Notes under the pieces: generated by a model
Seen by the model: only the letters and a program-made list of their open reading frames with translations
Database searches by the model: none
What the model was told of the DNA's origin: nothing
Program-made: the position numbers and the translations under genes
DNA from: Kangiellaceae bacterium
Lineage (GTDB): Bacteria > Pseudomonadota > Gammaproteobacteria > Enterobacterales > Kangiellaceae
Direction of reading: 5' to 3'
Assembly (NCBI GenBank): GCA_016743995.1
Contig: JADGFG010000009.1
Location: forward strand, 1 to 45,126
DNA length: 45,126 nucleotides
Shown here: in pieces, positions 1 to 9,050 of the stretch
Position numbering within the stretch: position 1 is the first letter of the stretch
Layout of the letters: the number at the start of each line of letters is the position of its first letter

Positions 1-3000
1 GTATTACAACCAGAATGTCTCTGCCTGCTGCGGCATCAGGATAAATAATCCGTTGCTGCGTACCGGTGCGGAATGAAGAAAATACCAGGTCTGGTCTATC
101 GGCAAGATGTTCTTCATGAGCAAAACCCGTTCCACCGGAAGTCGGTGCAGAGCTATAATGCTGATTAGCGGTCATACTGGCTTGTCCCGTACCATAAGCC
201 ATTTCCAGCACAAATGATTTACCGGCTTCTGCTGCCGTAGGTCGGTAAATGAAGTGAGTATAATGACCTTTTCCTGGTGACGATTTACCGCACACAGCCT
301 GACCTAAATTGACATATTGATCAGTGATTGGCGGAGAACCTGCCGCACAGGCATCGGTTAAAGTTGATAAATTAACCGGTTCAATGACTTCACCTTTTAA
401 CGATACGCCACTAAAACCTCCGCTACCGGCATTCATTGATAACCAGATATCTTTTCCTGCCTGTACGTTAGTGACAATGACTCGGTTATAAGTATTGTTA
501 CGGTTAAGTGGGTCTAAACCAAATGAGCCAAAAACAACGCCAGGGTTGGCATTAAAGTCTGCTTCGGTTGCGTATCGGTTGAGGTCCTGATTTGCTGTTA
601 GTCCAGCAACCCCATTACCGTGTCCAACGGTAAATAACAGGTCTTTACCTACGTCTGAAGCTGTCGGCGTATATTTGAAATTAACCTGACCAGAACCGGC
701 ATCCTGGGTACAGATGGAAGCGCCCAGACTGATATTCATATTGGCCATTGGTGTACGGCCGTTAGCACAGGCATTATAAAGGCCATATTCATTAGGCGTT
801 GGGTTAGTGGTTCCACCTGTTTTGGCAACCCACCATGTGTTACTGAGGCCATGCCCTGCGGTGTCACCTTTTGCATTATCACCCGCATAAAAATACACAG
901 GACGTCCATCAAGTGTGACCTGAGTTGAACCATCATTACGAGTAATGGAACCCAGGTTTAACCCGGCTGGACCAGTGATTTCACCAGTGTTGTTGACAGT
1001 TAGTGGTGGCCATGTTGATGCACATCCTCCGTTACAGGCGCTACCACCTGATCCCTGGTCGTCATCAAAGACATACAGGCTCATTCCACTTTTACCACTG
1101 CTTGGTCCACCAGCCAGATAATCTCCATGTTGGCTACTGTTATGAATCATGACAAGCTCCTGAGTTGCGTTGCCTTCATCATAGGTGCCGCTCAGAGTGA
1201 CACCCGAATAGGCATTGTAAGCGTAAATCATGATGTAGTAGGGGCCATGCGCAGGAGAAGCGATGGTACAGCTTTCAGAGTTACCTGCTTTACCAGACTG
1301 ACAGTCATAGACATTTCTGGTCGGCATTGAACCCTGTTTTATATAAATGTCAGCATCACCAGTACCGCCAGAAATATTAATATTCAGGTTACTTGGATTA
1401 GTCCCATGAATGTGAATATAGTAGCCTTTTTCTGAACTTTGTGCGCCAGATATGCCGGTAATTGGAACACCATTGCCGAGAACCGTTGCACCACCATCGG
1501 TGATGGTAGCCGTTGTTCTTGCCTCGGTTGAAAGTCCGCCATTATCAGTTACGGTTAACGTGACATTATAGGTGCCTGCAGTCGTATAGGCGTGAGCCGG
1601 ATTCCGAGTGTTACTGGTGGCCCCATCACCAAAATCCCATGTATAAGTGGATATTGTACCGTCTGGATCATGCGAACCACTACTACTGAACGGAATATTA
1701 CTATTGGTGTTGCCAGAGTAAGGGCCGTGAACATTGGCAATGGGCGGCGTATTAGTACCACCATTGGTTACCGTAACCGTAGCATTACTACGGCCTGTTG
1801 CCCCCTTGTTATCAGTCACTGTGAGCGTTGCAGTAAATGAACCGGCAGTGGAGTAAGCATAACTGGGAGTTTGTGCACTGCTGCGACCACCGTCGCCAAA
1901 GGTCCACTCGTAGCTAACAATGGTGCCATCAGTATCGCTGGATCCCTGACTACTAAAACTGATGCTGGTATTAATTCGTCCAGAGTAAGGGCCGTTTGCA
2001 TTAGCCGTTGGAGGCGTATTTGGCGTTCCGCCAGTGGTAATAGTGGCGGTGGTTGTTGATTCTGCTTCTGCACCCAGCGCGTCAACTACTAACAAAGTAA
2101 CCGAATAATTGCCTGGCGCACTATAAGTATAACTTGGGTTGGCTGCAGTACTACTCCCATTGCCGTCACCAAAATCCCATTCCTGTTCGACAATGCCTCC
2201 ATCAGGTGAACTAGATCCGGCGCTACTGAAACTGACTGCATTGCCTACGGAACCAGTGTAAGGCCCATTTGGATTGGCGGTAATGCTACCAGAACTGCCA
2301 CCATTGACTGTTACGGTAGCAGAAGAGATACCTTTAGCACCATCGTTATCTGTGACTGTCAGTTTTGCGCTATATGACCCAGAATTGGTATAGATATGAG
2401 ATGGATTCGGCTGATTACTGGATGTACCGTCACCAAAGTCCCAATTGAATGTTGTGATATTACCGTCATTGTCTGTAGAACCCTGGCTACTAAAACTGAT
2501 ACTGCTATTGACGTTACCTGAATATGGCCCATTTGCATTGGCAGTCGGTGGGTTATTAATGGTTCCACCTGACGTAATCGTTGCAGTGGTTGTTGATTCA
2601 ATTTCCGCACCTATACCGTCGATAACCAGTAATGTAACGGTATAAGTTCCAGCTGTTGAATAGGTGTAGCTCGGGTTAGCAGCAGTACTGCTACCAATAC
2701 CGTCACCGAAGTCCCATTCTTGTTCGACAATACCACCGTCGGGAGAATCTGAACCAGCGCTACTAAAATTAACCGTACTACCAACGACGCCGGTATAAGG
2801 GCCATTTGGGTTGGCAACAATACTACCAGTACTACCTCCAGTAATCGTTGCTGTGGTTGATGAAGTGCCTGTTGCGCCCTCGTTATCAGTGACGGTTAAT
2901 CTTACTGAAAATGTACCAGCTGATGTGTAACTATGGACCGGGTCAGGCTGCGAGCTAGTCGCACCATCGCCAAACTCCCAGCGATAATTGTTGATAGTAC

Positions 3001-4891
3001 CATTCGAATCATTGGAACCCTGACTGCTGAAACTGATGTTGTTATTGACGCTGGCTGAATAAGGGCCATTAGCGTTAGCGACAGGCGGGGTATTAGGGTT
3101 AGTACCAGAGCTGGTGGCTGCCAGTTTCCAGACTCCGCCAACACCATGACCTCTGGTATCACCTGGTTTTTCATCTGTGGCGTAAAAGTAAACCGGACGA
3201 CCATTAAAAGTGACCTGTAATTTACCATCATTACGAGCGACAGAACCATAAGTGCCAACACCTGAGGGGCCGGTCACATGAGAAGCGTTGCTGACCAGCA
3301 GTGGAGGCCAGGCTGCAGAACAGGTTCCATTACAGTTACTACCGTTTGAGCCGAGGTCGTTATCAAAAGTATACAGTGCCATGCCATCTTCACCAGAAGA
3401 AGGACCGCCAGATATGTACTGACCAACCTGACCTGAATTTCGAGTTCCCAGTAGATCGGGGTGAGTGATCGTGCTGCCTATGGTTCCTGCGCCAATATTT
3501 GAAGTTAACAGGCTACAAAGCGGCTGTGCGATGTAGTTCATGGACAAGTGCATGCGGTGATAATCAATATCGTAATAGCTTTCTCGCGCTTTTTGTCTGG
3601 CATTGCCATATAACGTGTACATGGCATATTTTTTATGATCAAAATGGTCTTTCAGTGTTGGGAAACTACAGCCACCCGTCATTGGATAAGAAGGTTGAGC
3701 GCTATTTAACATGGAAGCTATTTGAGAATTTTCCTGGGCGAGTTCCATTAAAATCAGGAAGTCTACGGATTCCCTTACAGGGGATACGCCAGTACTCCAG
3801 TTGAGGTCGTCTCGCTCAATAATGGTTGCACTGTCTTTTGTTCTTTTGTGTAAAGGGAATTCATGGAGAGGTTCAAGTCCCATGGCCTGGTAAACACCGG
3901 CCCAACTGTTGTAGAAAAGAAAACTGTTAGGTGAACCACCTTTACTTTCAACCAGACTGATAATGGCATTTTTCTGGCTGGTCGATAATCTGTTTTTGCC
4001 ATCACAATAACTGAGTGCCAGCATTTCTTCGCGCAGTCCACGATAGTTTGGAGAGCGACTGATTCGTTTGTGTACACTTTCGGTAACAGCGGCGCCCATC
4101 TCTGTATTGAATATGGTTAGCCCTGGACCGTAAGCATGGTTAGGTAACATGTTGGCTGTACCAATTTCTGCGTATAGATAGTCTCCAAATAAAATGCTAT
4201 GGAAGCGATCCATATTATGCTGACCACCTTTAATCGAATCCAGAACGGGTTTTTCTTCTGTTGTTACTGCTTCGCCAGAAGCATCATTTGAATTTGAGAA
4301 AAATCCATCCCAGAAAAGATAATTACCAAGGATTGGACGCATTGAACCGGTTCCACTAACACCGCCAATACCATGGCAGTCACGACACTCACCATTGTTT
4401 CCGCCATTTGGTGTTAATACCGGAGTTGCCCCACGAAAATCTAATGAGCGAAATTCCCAGTCTCCGTCAGGTTGCAGAGCAGCCATATCAATAACATCAT
4501 AAAGCGGTGTTCCTTTTGCTGAACCAATGTTCATCATAAACCTGGCGTCAGAGCCCCAGGTCAGTAATCCCGGATTTTGCAATGAAGTGACATTGAGTGC
4601 CCCGGTATTTTTAATAAATGAATAGTGTTTCTTCATATGCAATGGCAAATGAGTTAAAAACTGGTTCATCGTTGTAATGTTGTTTGCCGTAACAAAGTCC
4701 ATCATTTTACTCAAATCAGACGGAAATTCCCCAGCAGCAGGTGCAGGGTTTGGGTCTGGAATACTGACATTGGCATATTGAGTGGGGGCTGTGGGGCAGG
4801 TTGCTGTTTTTGCGCCAAAGCACAATAGAGCAAAAATAAATAAGAGTAGCCGTAGCTTACTTTTGTTTAATAAGTTAATGAGAGTTTTCAT
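1..4891 (-). CDS. Giant secreted heme-c / COG4315 / PKD multidomain protein (C-terminus beyond window)
   Basis: An open frame of 1630 codons with no stop reaches the left edge, so the C-terminus is missing. The ATG at 4891 follows AGGAGA closely. Residues 1 to about 30 form a Sec signal peptide (basic start, hydrophobic run, GAKTA) without a good lipobox. Order of parts: an N-terminal domain with a single c-type heme site C169-R-D-C172-H173; a COG4315/Lipoprotein_15 domain (about 474-592, YTFDND and CNGTC...WPP motifs); six PKD domains (about 598-1132, FGDG motifs); a PPC-like domain (about 1137-1240); a second COG4315 domain (about 1242-1359, YVFDDD and CNGGC...WPP); then two related Cys-containing PPC-like repeats. 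It is probably extracellular or surface-bound. The heme domain and the Y-x-F-x-x-D domains hint at redox or metal binding, but the substrate is unknown. It is unrelated to the flagellar genes. Confidence 0.88.
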   Translation of the reverse strand, partial: MKTLINLLNKSKLRLLLFIFALLCFGAKTATCPTAPTQYANVSIPDPNPAPAAGEFPSDLSKMMDFVTANNITTMNQFLTHLPLHMKKHYSFIKNTGALNVTSLQNPGLLTWGSDARFMMNIGSAKGTPLYDVIDMAALQPDGDWEFRSLDFRGATPVLTPNGGNNGECRDCHGIGGVSGTGSMRPILGNYLFWDGFFSNSNDASGEAVTTEEKPVLDSIKGGQHNMDRFHSILFGDYLYAEIGTANMLPNHAYGPGLTIFNTEMGAAVTESVHKRISRSPNYRGLREEMLALSYCDGKNRLSTSQKNAIISLVESKGGSPNSFLFYNSWAGVYQAMGLEPLHEFPLHKRTKDSATIIERDDLNWSTGVSPVRESVDFLILMELAQENSQIASMLNSAQPSYPMTGGCSFPTLKDHFDHKKYAMYTLYGNARQKARESYYDIDYHRMHLSMNYIAQPLCSLLTSNIGAGTIGSTITHPDLLGTRNSGQVGQYISGGPSSGEDGMALYTFDNDLGSNGSNCNGTCSAAWPPLLVSNASHVTGPSGVGTYGSVARNDGKLQVTFNGRPVYFYATDEKPGDTRGHGVGGVWKLAATSSGTNPNTPPVANANGPYSASVNNNISFSSQGSNDSNGTINNYRWEFGDGATSSQPDPVHSYTSAGTFSVRLTVTDNEGATGTSSTTATITGGSTGSIVANPNGPYTGVVGSTVNFSSAGSDSPDGGIVEQEWDFGDGIGSSTAANPSYTYSTAGTYTVTLLVIDGIGAEIESTTTATITSGGTINNPPTANANGPYSGNVNSSISFSSQGSTDNDGNITTFNWDFGDGTSSNQPNPSHIYTNSGSYSAKLTVTDNDGAKGISSATVTVNGGSSGSITANPNGPYTGSVGNAVSFSSAGSSSPDGGIVEQEWDFGDGNGSSTAANPSYTYSAPGNYSVTLLVVDALGAEAESTTTATITTGGTPNTPPTANANGPYSGRINTSISFSSQGSSDTDGTIVSYEWTFGDGGRSSAQTPSYAYSTAGSFTATLTVTDNKGATGRSNATVTVTNGGTNTPPIANVHGPYSGNTNSNIPFSSSGSHDPDGTISTYTWDFGDGATSNTRNPAHAYTTAGTYNVTLTVTDNGGLSTEARTTATITDGGATVLGNGVPITGISGAQSSEKGYYIHIHGTNPSNLNINISGGTGDADIYIKQGSMPTRNVYDCQSGKAGNSESCTIASPAHGPYYIMIYAYNAYSGVTLSGTYDEGNATQELVMIHNSSQHGDYLAGGPSSGKSGMSLYVFDDDQGSGGSACNGGCASTWPPLTVNNTGEITGPAGLNLGSITRNDGSTQVTLDGRPVYFYAGDNAKGDTAGHGLSNTWWVAKTGGTTNPTPNEYGLYNACANGRTPMANMNISLGASICTQDAGSGQVNFKYTPTASDVGKDLLFTVGHGNGVAGLTANQDLNRYATEADFNANPGVVFGSFGLDPLNRNNTYNRVIVTNVQAGKDIWLSMNAGSGGFSGVSLKGEVIEPVNLSTLTDACAAGSPPITDQYVNLGQAVCGKSSPGKGHYTHFIYRPTAAEAGKSFVLEMAYGTGQASMTANQHYSSAPTSGGTGFAHEEHLADRPDLVFSSFRTGTQQRIIYPDAAAGRDILVVI
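1500..3100 (-). repeat. Six-PKD-domain array with a duplicated two-domain unit
   Basis: Six PKD domains of about 87 residues each lie inside the large secreted protein. Each has a W/F-[ED/T]-FGDG core and an N-GPY start. They alternate between a type with SFSSQGS and a type with the EQEWDFGDG core. The unit of one domain of each type is duplicated: the same DNA word TGTTCGA lies at 2184 and 2721, a period of 537 bp or 179 codons. PKD domains usually act as extracellular spacers or bind polysaccharide or protein. Confidence 0.85.
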
Positions 4892-6033
4892 AAGTCTCCT
4901 CTAAAGCTTATAAAGTTAAGAAAAAATATAATATTGTGTTTGTAAAAAAAATTCTGACTAACTGCCATCAGATGATTTATCTAAACAGTTGTCAGTTTTG
5001 ATTTTGAAAATGTAACTTCTCTTATTCTGGTCAGACTGAATAAATATTTTTATTAACGTTGTCTCACCTTTTGTTGACTGAAACCCAAAAGCAGGAATAT
5101 TTATGTTGTTACACAAAAAAATGTGAATAACAAAAAACGAATCACATGATTTCAGGAGAGACGTCAAAAAATATTCTGACGTGAAGGTAAAGCGTGCCTG
5201 TAATAATGCGAGTTGAAATATATACGCCCAAAAAATATAATTATCAAATTGATGGTGATTATTTACTTTTTTGAATGGGGTTTAATTTTTTTTGATAGCT
5301 GTAAAAAGATATTTTTTATTGCTTTGCGTTGTCATGCTTTGGAGTTTATTAGTGTTGATTGTCCGTCTGTCGGATGGATTAATGCCTGACAATAAAATTT
5401 AAAACAAGTTTTGTTATTTGCTTTGTTATGCAGGTATCTATAATTGAAATGTTCATTCCAAGAGTTTGTGCTTTATGTCAAAAAAACGTCTCAGATTGTT
5501 GCGTTTTTTGCTTTGTATTAATTTCAGGACGTAATTGTTATTTGTGGCCAAGTGTAAAAAGCTGTAGAGACCGTTGTAATTGATATTAGTTGATTGAATC
5601 TTCTATTTCATTGTTGGTTGGTTGTGAATGATTCGAACAATTATCTCAAAAAACGGGTTTGAGGTGCCGGGTGTTAGCGTTTGAATTTTTTCGCGTATGT
5701 TGGCGCTCTATGTTATTTTAATTAAATAGCAGAGCAGACAATTGCTTATGTGAACGGCTTGTTGTCTGATCTGGTGTCAATAAGAAAAGCAGTCAGAATG
5801 GTTGGCAGCAATAAAAAATTAAAGTCTGTATTGCCATTGGTGAGCAGCATAATGCTGGATAATAAAAATAAAACTGACGCGATGCCCGTTGTCATTTTGT
5901 GACGAGTGGGCTGATAATGGAAAGGTGTAAACCGTGGCTTACTGTAAGCTGTCAGTGATCAGAGTGTGAAACCCGATGCTTGAAATCCGTTAGTTCAAGC
6001 ATCAATTCTGATCCCGGCACTATGTTACAAAAG
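4892..6033. other. Gene-poor AT-rich intergenic region
   Basis: I see no convincing gene here. It holds the ribosome-binding site of the secreted protein at its left edge and a hairpin beyond tyrA at its right edge (listed separately). A short inverted repeat ACGTCA...TGACGT lies at 5161-5182, and a weaker CAGACAA...TTGTCTG pair lies near 5736-5769. The only open frame of note (4958-5167, minus) starts with TTG, lacks a ribosome-binding site and resembles nothing I know. Confidence 0.6.
5975..6003 (-). terminator. Hairpin downstream of tyrA
   Basis: A perfect 10-bp stem GATGCTTGAA/TTCAAGCATC with a 9-nt loop begins about 30 bp past the tyrA stop. On the minus strand it is followed only by GGGTTTC, so it is a weak or factor-assisted terminator of the aroF-tyrA transcript. 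Confidence 0.5.
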
Positions 6034-7170
6034 TTAGAATTGTCTGCTGTCGTTAGCCTGCATTAACAGATTACGAGACTCAATCAGAAATTGCTGCGAG
6101 GAATCGCCAAACCATTGAGCAATTTCATTAAAATGCTCAATAAAACCATCTCTATCATTTGAGATAATTAACTGACTCGCTTTTTCAAAGCATAACAGAT
6201 AGCGTGAAAGCATCTCCTTCATTGAAGTTGAAGAGAATATAATATCAGCATAAAGAGTAGGGTCCTGGGCAAACAGGCGTCCGGTCATTGCTAGCTCAAG
6301 TCGATAAATCGGTGAGCTGAAATCCAGCAGCTGCTTCATATCAGGGTTTTCTGTGGCCAGGTGTTGGCCATAGACAAAGGTTGTGAAATGTCGCATTGCC
6401 TGAACCAGAGTCATTGCATGATCATGTCCTGTTGGTTCCGCCATGGTGAGTTTTGCTCCCCAGATGGTAATCTGGTCTAATAACCATTGGTATTTTTTTG
6501 CATCTCTGCCATGACAATAAATGATAACCTGCTTCGCCAGGCTGATGATGTCCGGACCGAACATCGGATGCAAGCCTAGCACGGGACCAGAGTGTGCGGC
6601 TAACATTGCATTTAGTGGCTTTTCTTTGGTACTGGTCAAATCAACCAGTAAACAGTCTGATGGCAAATTTGTAAGCTTGTCTGCAATTTGACTGGTAATG
6701 TTTATTGGTACAGAAAGGACAACCAGGCCAGCATTTTTAAACAGGCTGGGTGCTTTGTCCCAATCGTTTTTTTCCAGAATATCAACCTGGTAGCCTGAAA
6801 GGAGAAACATTTTTTTAAATATTTTACCCAGCTTTCCTGCGCCACCTATAATAACGACCCGCCCCAGCTCTGGGTTAAGACATTTAAAACCGGTGTCTTT
6901 CTCTCTATGATAAGATTCACGCATCAGTCGGCGTAAAATGTCTTCAATTAAGTCGCCACCAACACCCGCTTTATCCGCTTCTTCTCGCCGTTTTGCGAGC
7001 AGGCTTATTTCTCTTTCAGGCGCGTAAATAGGGATGCCTGACGTACTTTTTACTTCGCCAACTTCGGCAACCAGGGAAAGACGCTGAGCCAGTAATTCGA
7101 TTAACTGGCTATCCAGGTTATCAATTTTTTCTCTTAACTCATCCAGAGGAGCTGGAATTTGTTGCGACAT
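6034..7170 (-). CDS. tyrA: Bifunctional chorismate mutase / prephenate dehydrogenase (T-protein)
   Basis: The 378-residue protein converts chorismate to prephenate and oxidises it to 4-hydroxyphenylpyruvate, the tyrosine branch, in the cytoplasm. Residues about 1-95 are an AroQ-type chorismate mutase (LREKIDNLDSQLIELLAQR). A linker leads to an NAD-binding prephenate dehydrogenase beginning VVIIGGAGKLG at about 105, followed by LSGYQVDILE and the LHPMFGPD motif. Length and order match the enteric TyrA of 373 residues. The ATG is preceded by AGGAG at good spacing. It lies 53 bp downstream of aroF on the same strand, the classic tyrosine operon. I found no clear TyrR box. Confidence 0.96.
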   Translation of the reverse strand: MSQQIPAPLDELREKIDNLDSQLIELLAQRLSLVAEVGEVKSTSGIPIYAPEREISLLAKRREEADKAGVGGDLIEDILRRLMRESYHREKDTGFKCLNPELGRVVIIGGAGKLGKIFKKMFLLSGYQVDILEKNDWDKAPSLFKNAGLVVLSVPINITSQIADKLTNLPSDCLLVDLTSTKEKPLNAMLAAHSGPVLGLHPMFGPDIISLAKQVIIYCHGRDAKKYQWLLDQITIWGAKLTMAEPTGHDHAMTLVQAMRHFTTFVYGQHLATENPDMKQLLDFSSPIYRLELAMTGRLFAQDPTLYADIIFSSTSMKEMLSRYLLCFEKASQLIISNDRDGFIEHFNEIAQWFGDSSQQFLIESRNLLMQANDSRQF

Positions 7171-7223
7171 TAATTTCTCCTTAATGGGACAGAAACAGAG
7201 TTGTCTGAACCAGACTGATAAAA

Positions 7224-8294
7224 CTATTTTAATCGTTTTTTAAGTGATGAGCTAATTTGTCTGGCACCCTCACAAAGTAACGACTCTGTCACTTGCCAGT
7301 CGATACAGGCATCGGTTACTGATATGCCGTAAGCCAGTTGTTCTCTGGGGAGCGAGCTGGACTGGTTACCTGCTTGTAAATGGCTTTCCAGCATGATACC
7401 AAATATCGATTGATTTCCATCGATTATCTGCTGGAAAACATCCTGAGCGACTGTGGGCTGTCTGTTATGGTCTTTGCTGGAGTTTCCATGGCTGCAATCA
7501 ACGACTATTTTAGGAGACAGGTTACTGGCTTTAATCTGTTCTTCAAGTGACAGGATATCTTCAGCGTGATAATTCGGTGTTTTTCCGCCACGTAAAATAA
7601 TATGGCCATCAGGATTTCCCTGAGTCTGTAATAAAGCAACTTGTCCCTGTCGGTTAATTCCCATAAAACGGTGGGGGTGGGCGGCAGATTCAAGCGCATT
7701 AATCGCCACATTGAGTTTTCCATCTGTACCATTTTTAAAGCCTACCGGCATAGAAAGACCACTGGCCATTTCACGATGGGTTTGTGATTCAGTGGTTCGG
7801 GCACCAATTGCTGACCAGCTAAACAGCTCAGATAAATACTGAGGACTAATTGGGTCAAGTGCTTCGGTTGCCACAGGGAGTCCCAATTCTGCAAGCCATA
7901 ATAATAATTCGCGACCCTGTCTTAAACCACTTTCCACATCAAATGAGCCGTCCATTTGTGGATCATTAAGAAAGCCTTTCCAACCAACGGTTGTTCGTGG
8001 TTTTTCAAAATAGATCCGCATGACCAGGTATAAATCGTCGTTAAGCTCATCATGTAGTTTCTTCAGTTTTAACGCATATTCTTTCGCGCTTTTTATGTCA
8101 TGAATAGAGCAGGGGCCAGTCACAACTAAAAGACGAGGGTCACGGCCATGGATAATGTCTGCAATTGTTTTTCTTGAAGATTCAATAAAATCCTGACTGG
8201 ACTGATCAAGTGGTAGTTCCTGTTTAAGTTGTGCAGGCGTAATTAACACTTTTTCAGATGTAATATGGATATTATTAATATGGTCTTTTTTCAT
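7224..8294 (-). CDS. aroF: 3-deoxy-7-phosphoheptulonate synthase, Tyr-type (DAHP synthase)
   Basis: The 356-residue class I DAHP synthase condenses phosphoenolpyruvate and erythrose-4-phosphate, the first step of the shikimate pathway. Its length equals E. coli AroF. Recognisable segments are LLVVTGPCSIHD, YFEKPRTTVGWKG, ATEALDPISPQYL, SAIGARTTESQTHREMASG, VGFKNGTDG and VDCSHGNSSKDH. The N-terminus (INNIHITSEKVLITPAQLK) resembles the tyrosine-sensitive isoenzyme more than AroG or AroH, and pairing with tyrA supports this. The leader on the minus strand carries a terminator-like hairpin and a possible leader peptide (listed separately). Confidence 0.95.
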   Translation of the reverse strand: MKKDHINNIHITSEKVLITPAQLKQELPLDQSSQDFIESSRKTIADIIHGRDPRLLVVTGPCSIHDIKSAKEYALKLKKLHDELNDDLYLVMRIYFEKPRTTVGWKGFLNDPQMDGSFDVESGLRQGRELLLWLAELGLPVATEALDPISPQYLSELFSWSAIGARTTESQTHREMASGLSMPVGFKNGTDGKLNVAINALESAAHPHRFMGINRQGQVALLQTQGNPDGHIILRGGKTPNYHAEDILSLEEQIKASNLSPKIVVDCSHGNSSKDHNRQPTVAQDVFQQIIDGNQSIFGIMLESHLQAGNQSSSLPREQLAYGISVTDACIDWQVTESLLCEGARQISSSLKKRLK

Positions 8295-8356
8295 GATATT
8301 ACCTGAGCTTGATTGCTAGTTAAATTGTTTCAGAATCACCAGCTGGAGAAAACTGA

Positions 8357-8387
8357 TAAAACGCACCATCAAATTATTAGATGGTGC
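8357..8387 (-). promoter_or_regulatory. Terminator-like hairpin in the aroF leader (possible attenuator)
   Basis: A perfect 8-bp stem GCACCATC/GATGGTGC (8363-8370 with 8380-8387) has a 9-nt loop. On the minus strand it is followed by GTTTTATC. It lies about 65 nt upstream of the aroF start, in what would be the 5' leader. A stem with a short U-run inside a biosynthetic leader suggests attenuation, but no alternative antiterminator fold is evident to me. Confidence 0.4.
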
Positions 8388-8423
8388 TGAGCTTTTATTT
8401 CGATGGATATAAATTTAACACAG

Positions 8424-8528
8424 CTAATATTTTATTGCGCTAAAAATATGTGTGGTATAAGTATTAATTATCAATTTTTTGTTTATAAGTACTAATTTAA
8501 CGAGTTGAAGTCGCATATTGAGTCGCAT
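8424..8528 (-). CDS. Possible 34-residue leader peptide upstream of aroF
   Basis: A minus-strand frame starts with ATG at 8528, with AGGA six bases upstream; a second in-frame ATG lies at 8516. It ends TAG at 8424, 37 nt before the leader hairpin. The C-terminal part reads NTYTTHIFSAIKY, with two Tyr and one Phe, the second Tyr being the last codon. That is a low aromatic density for an attenuation peptide. A sigma-70-like promoter (TTGATA, 17 bp, ACATAT) overlaps it, which would place the transcript start inside the frame and argue against translation. Confidence 0.15.
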   Translation of the reverse strand: MRLNMRLQLVKLVLINKKLIINTYTTHIFSAIKY

Positions 8529-8566
8529 GTACAGTCCTGTGTTGAGAGATTAATTTGCATCGGATA

Positions 8567-8596
8567 TTGTGCAGGCTTAAAATAATTGATTATAAT
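8567..8596 (+). promoter_or_regulatory. Sigma-70-like promoter of the glutaredoxin-like gene
   Basis: TTGTGC (8567-8572), an 18-bp spacer and a perfect TATAAT (8591-8596) predict a transcript start near 8603. That leaves a leader of about 24 nt before the ATG at 8627. It also rules out the longer open frame that would begin at 8555. Confidence 0.6.
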
Positions 8597-8626
8597 CCTG
8601 CCCTGAATTTGTTAGTTGGAGTAATC

Positions 8627-8995
8627 ATGATTGTTATTCGGTGGGTATTAGGGCGGCTTATATTGTTTTTTGACTGGGTTTTTACACCGGCAGGTGTTAA
8701 AAGAGACGCGTCGTTACAGGCTGAAATTGATGAGAAAACTGCCGGACTGTCTCTTTATCAGTATGCGGCATGCCCTTTCTGTGTAAAAGTCAGGCGAGCA
8801 ATGAAAAGAAATACATTAAAAATACAGACTCGCGATGCAAAACGCTGCAAACTTAACCAAAAAGAGCTTGTTGAGCAGGGAGGGAGGTTAATGGTTCCCT
8901 GTCTGAGAATTGAAGATGAAAAAGGCAAGGTTCGCTGGATGTATGAATCTTCAGATATTATAAGATATCTGGAAAGAGAGTTTGTTGCTGACTAA
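8627..8995 (+). CDS. Glutaredoxin / GST N-terminal-domain protein
   Basis: The 122-residue protein is chosen from the ATG at 8627, which has GGAG five bases upstream and a TATAAT-type promoter just before it; the frame could be extended to 8555 but this looks untranslated. Residues about 5-20 are hydrophobic (WVLGRLILFFDWVF), a possible membrane anchor or amphipathic helix. The thioredoxin-fold part follows with the dithiol motif C49-P-F-C52 (LYQYAACPFCVKVRR), the MVPCL cis-proline segment and ESSDIIRYLEREF. It is probably a membrane-associated thiol-disulfide or glutathione-dependent reductant. It is a single gene, convergent with the filament block. Confidence 0.8.
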   Translation: MIVIRWVLGRLILFFDWVFTPAGVKRDASLQAEIDEKTAGLSLYQYAACPFCVKVRRAMKRNTLKIQTRDAKRCKLNQKELVEQGGRLMVPCLRIEDEKGKVRWMYESSDIIRYLEREFVAD

Positions 8996-9000
8996 TTATA

Positions 9001-9043
9001 CCGAAACTCCTTACTGAGCCCCGCATTTCCAGAGAGTTTGGGG
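9001..9043. repeat. Imperfect inverted repeat, copy 1 of a short dispersed element
   Basis: CCGAAACTCC (9001-9010) pairs imperfectly with GAGTTTGGGG (9034-9043), between the convergent glutaredoxin and acetyltransferase genes. The right arm and inner sequence (TTTCCAGAGAGTTTGGGG) recur near 16417 and 43815. It may act as a bidirectional terminator, though there is no T-run. Confidence 0.5.
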
Positions 9044-9050
9044 TATCAGG

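Noticed and set aside
1500..3100. CRISPR-like regularly spaced repeats
   Set aside because: The repeats are coding PKD domains in one open frame with a period of about 260 bp, far too long and divergent for CRISPR.
4000..4891. Fatty acid cis/trans isomerase (also a single-heme secreted protein) as identity of the N-terminal domain
   Set aside because: Only the single CxxCH is shared as far as I can see; I could not recognise the isomerase's other motifs, so I leave the domain unnamed.
4800..4891. Lipoprotein signal in the giant secreted protein
   Set aside because: The Cys near the end of the hydrophobic run is preceded by ALL, not a proper lipobox; a Sec signal peptide fits better.
4958..5167. 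69-residue minus-strand frame in the 1.1 kb intergenic region
   Set aside because: TTG start, no ribosome-binding site, composition like translated AT-rich spacer, no family resemblance.
8295..8560. TyrR operator upstream of aroF
   Set aside because: No TGTAAA-N6-TTTACA-like palindrome found by eye; the TTAAATTTA stretch is too weak.
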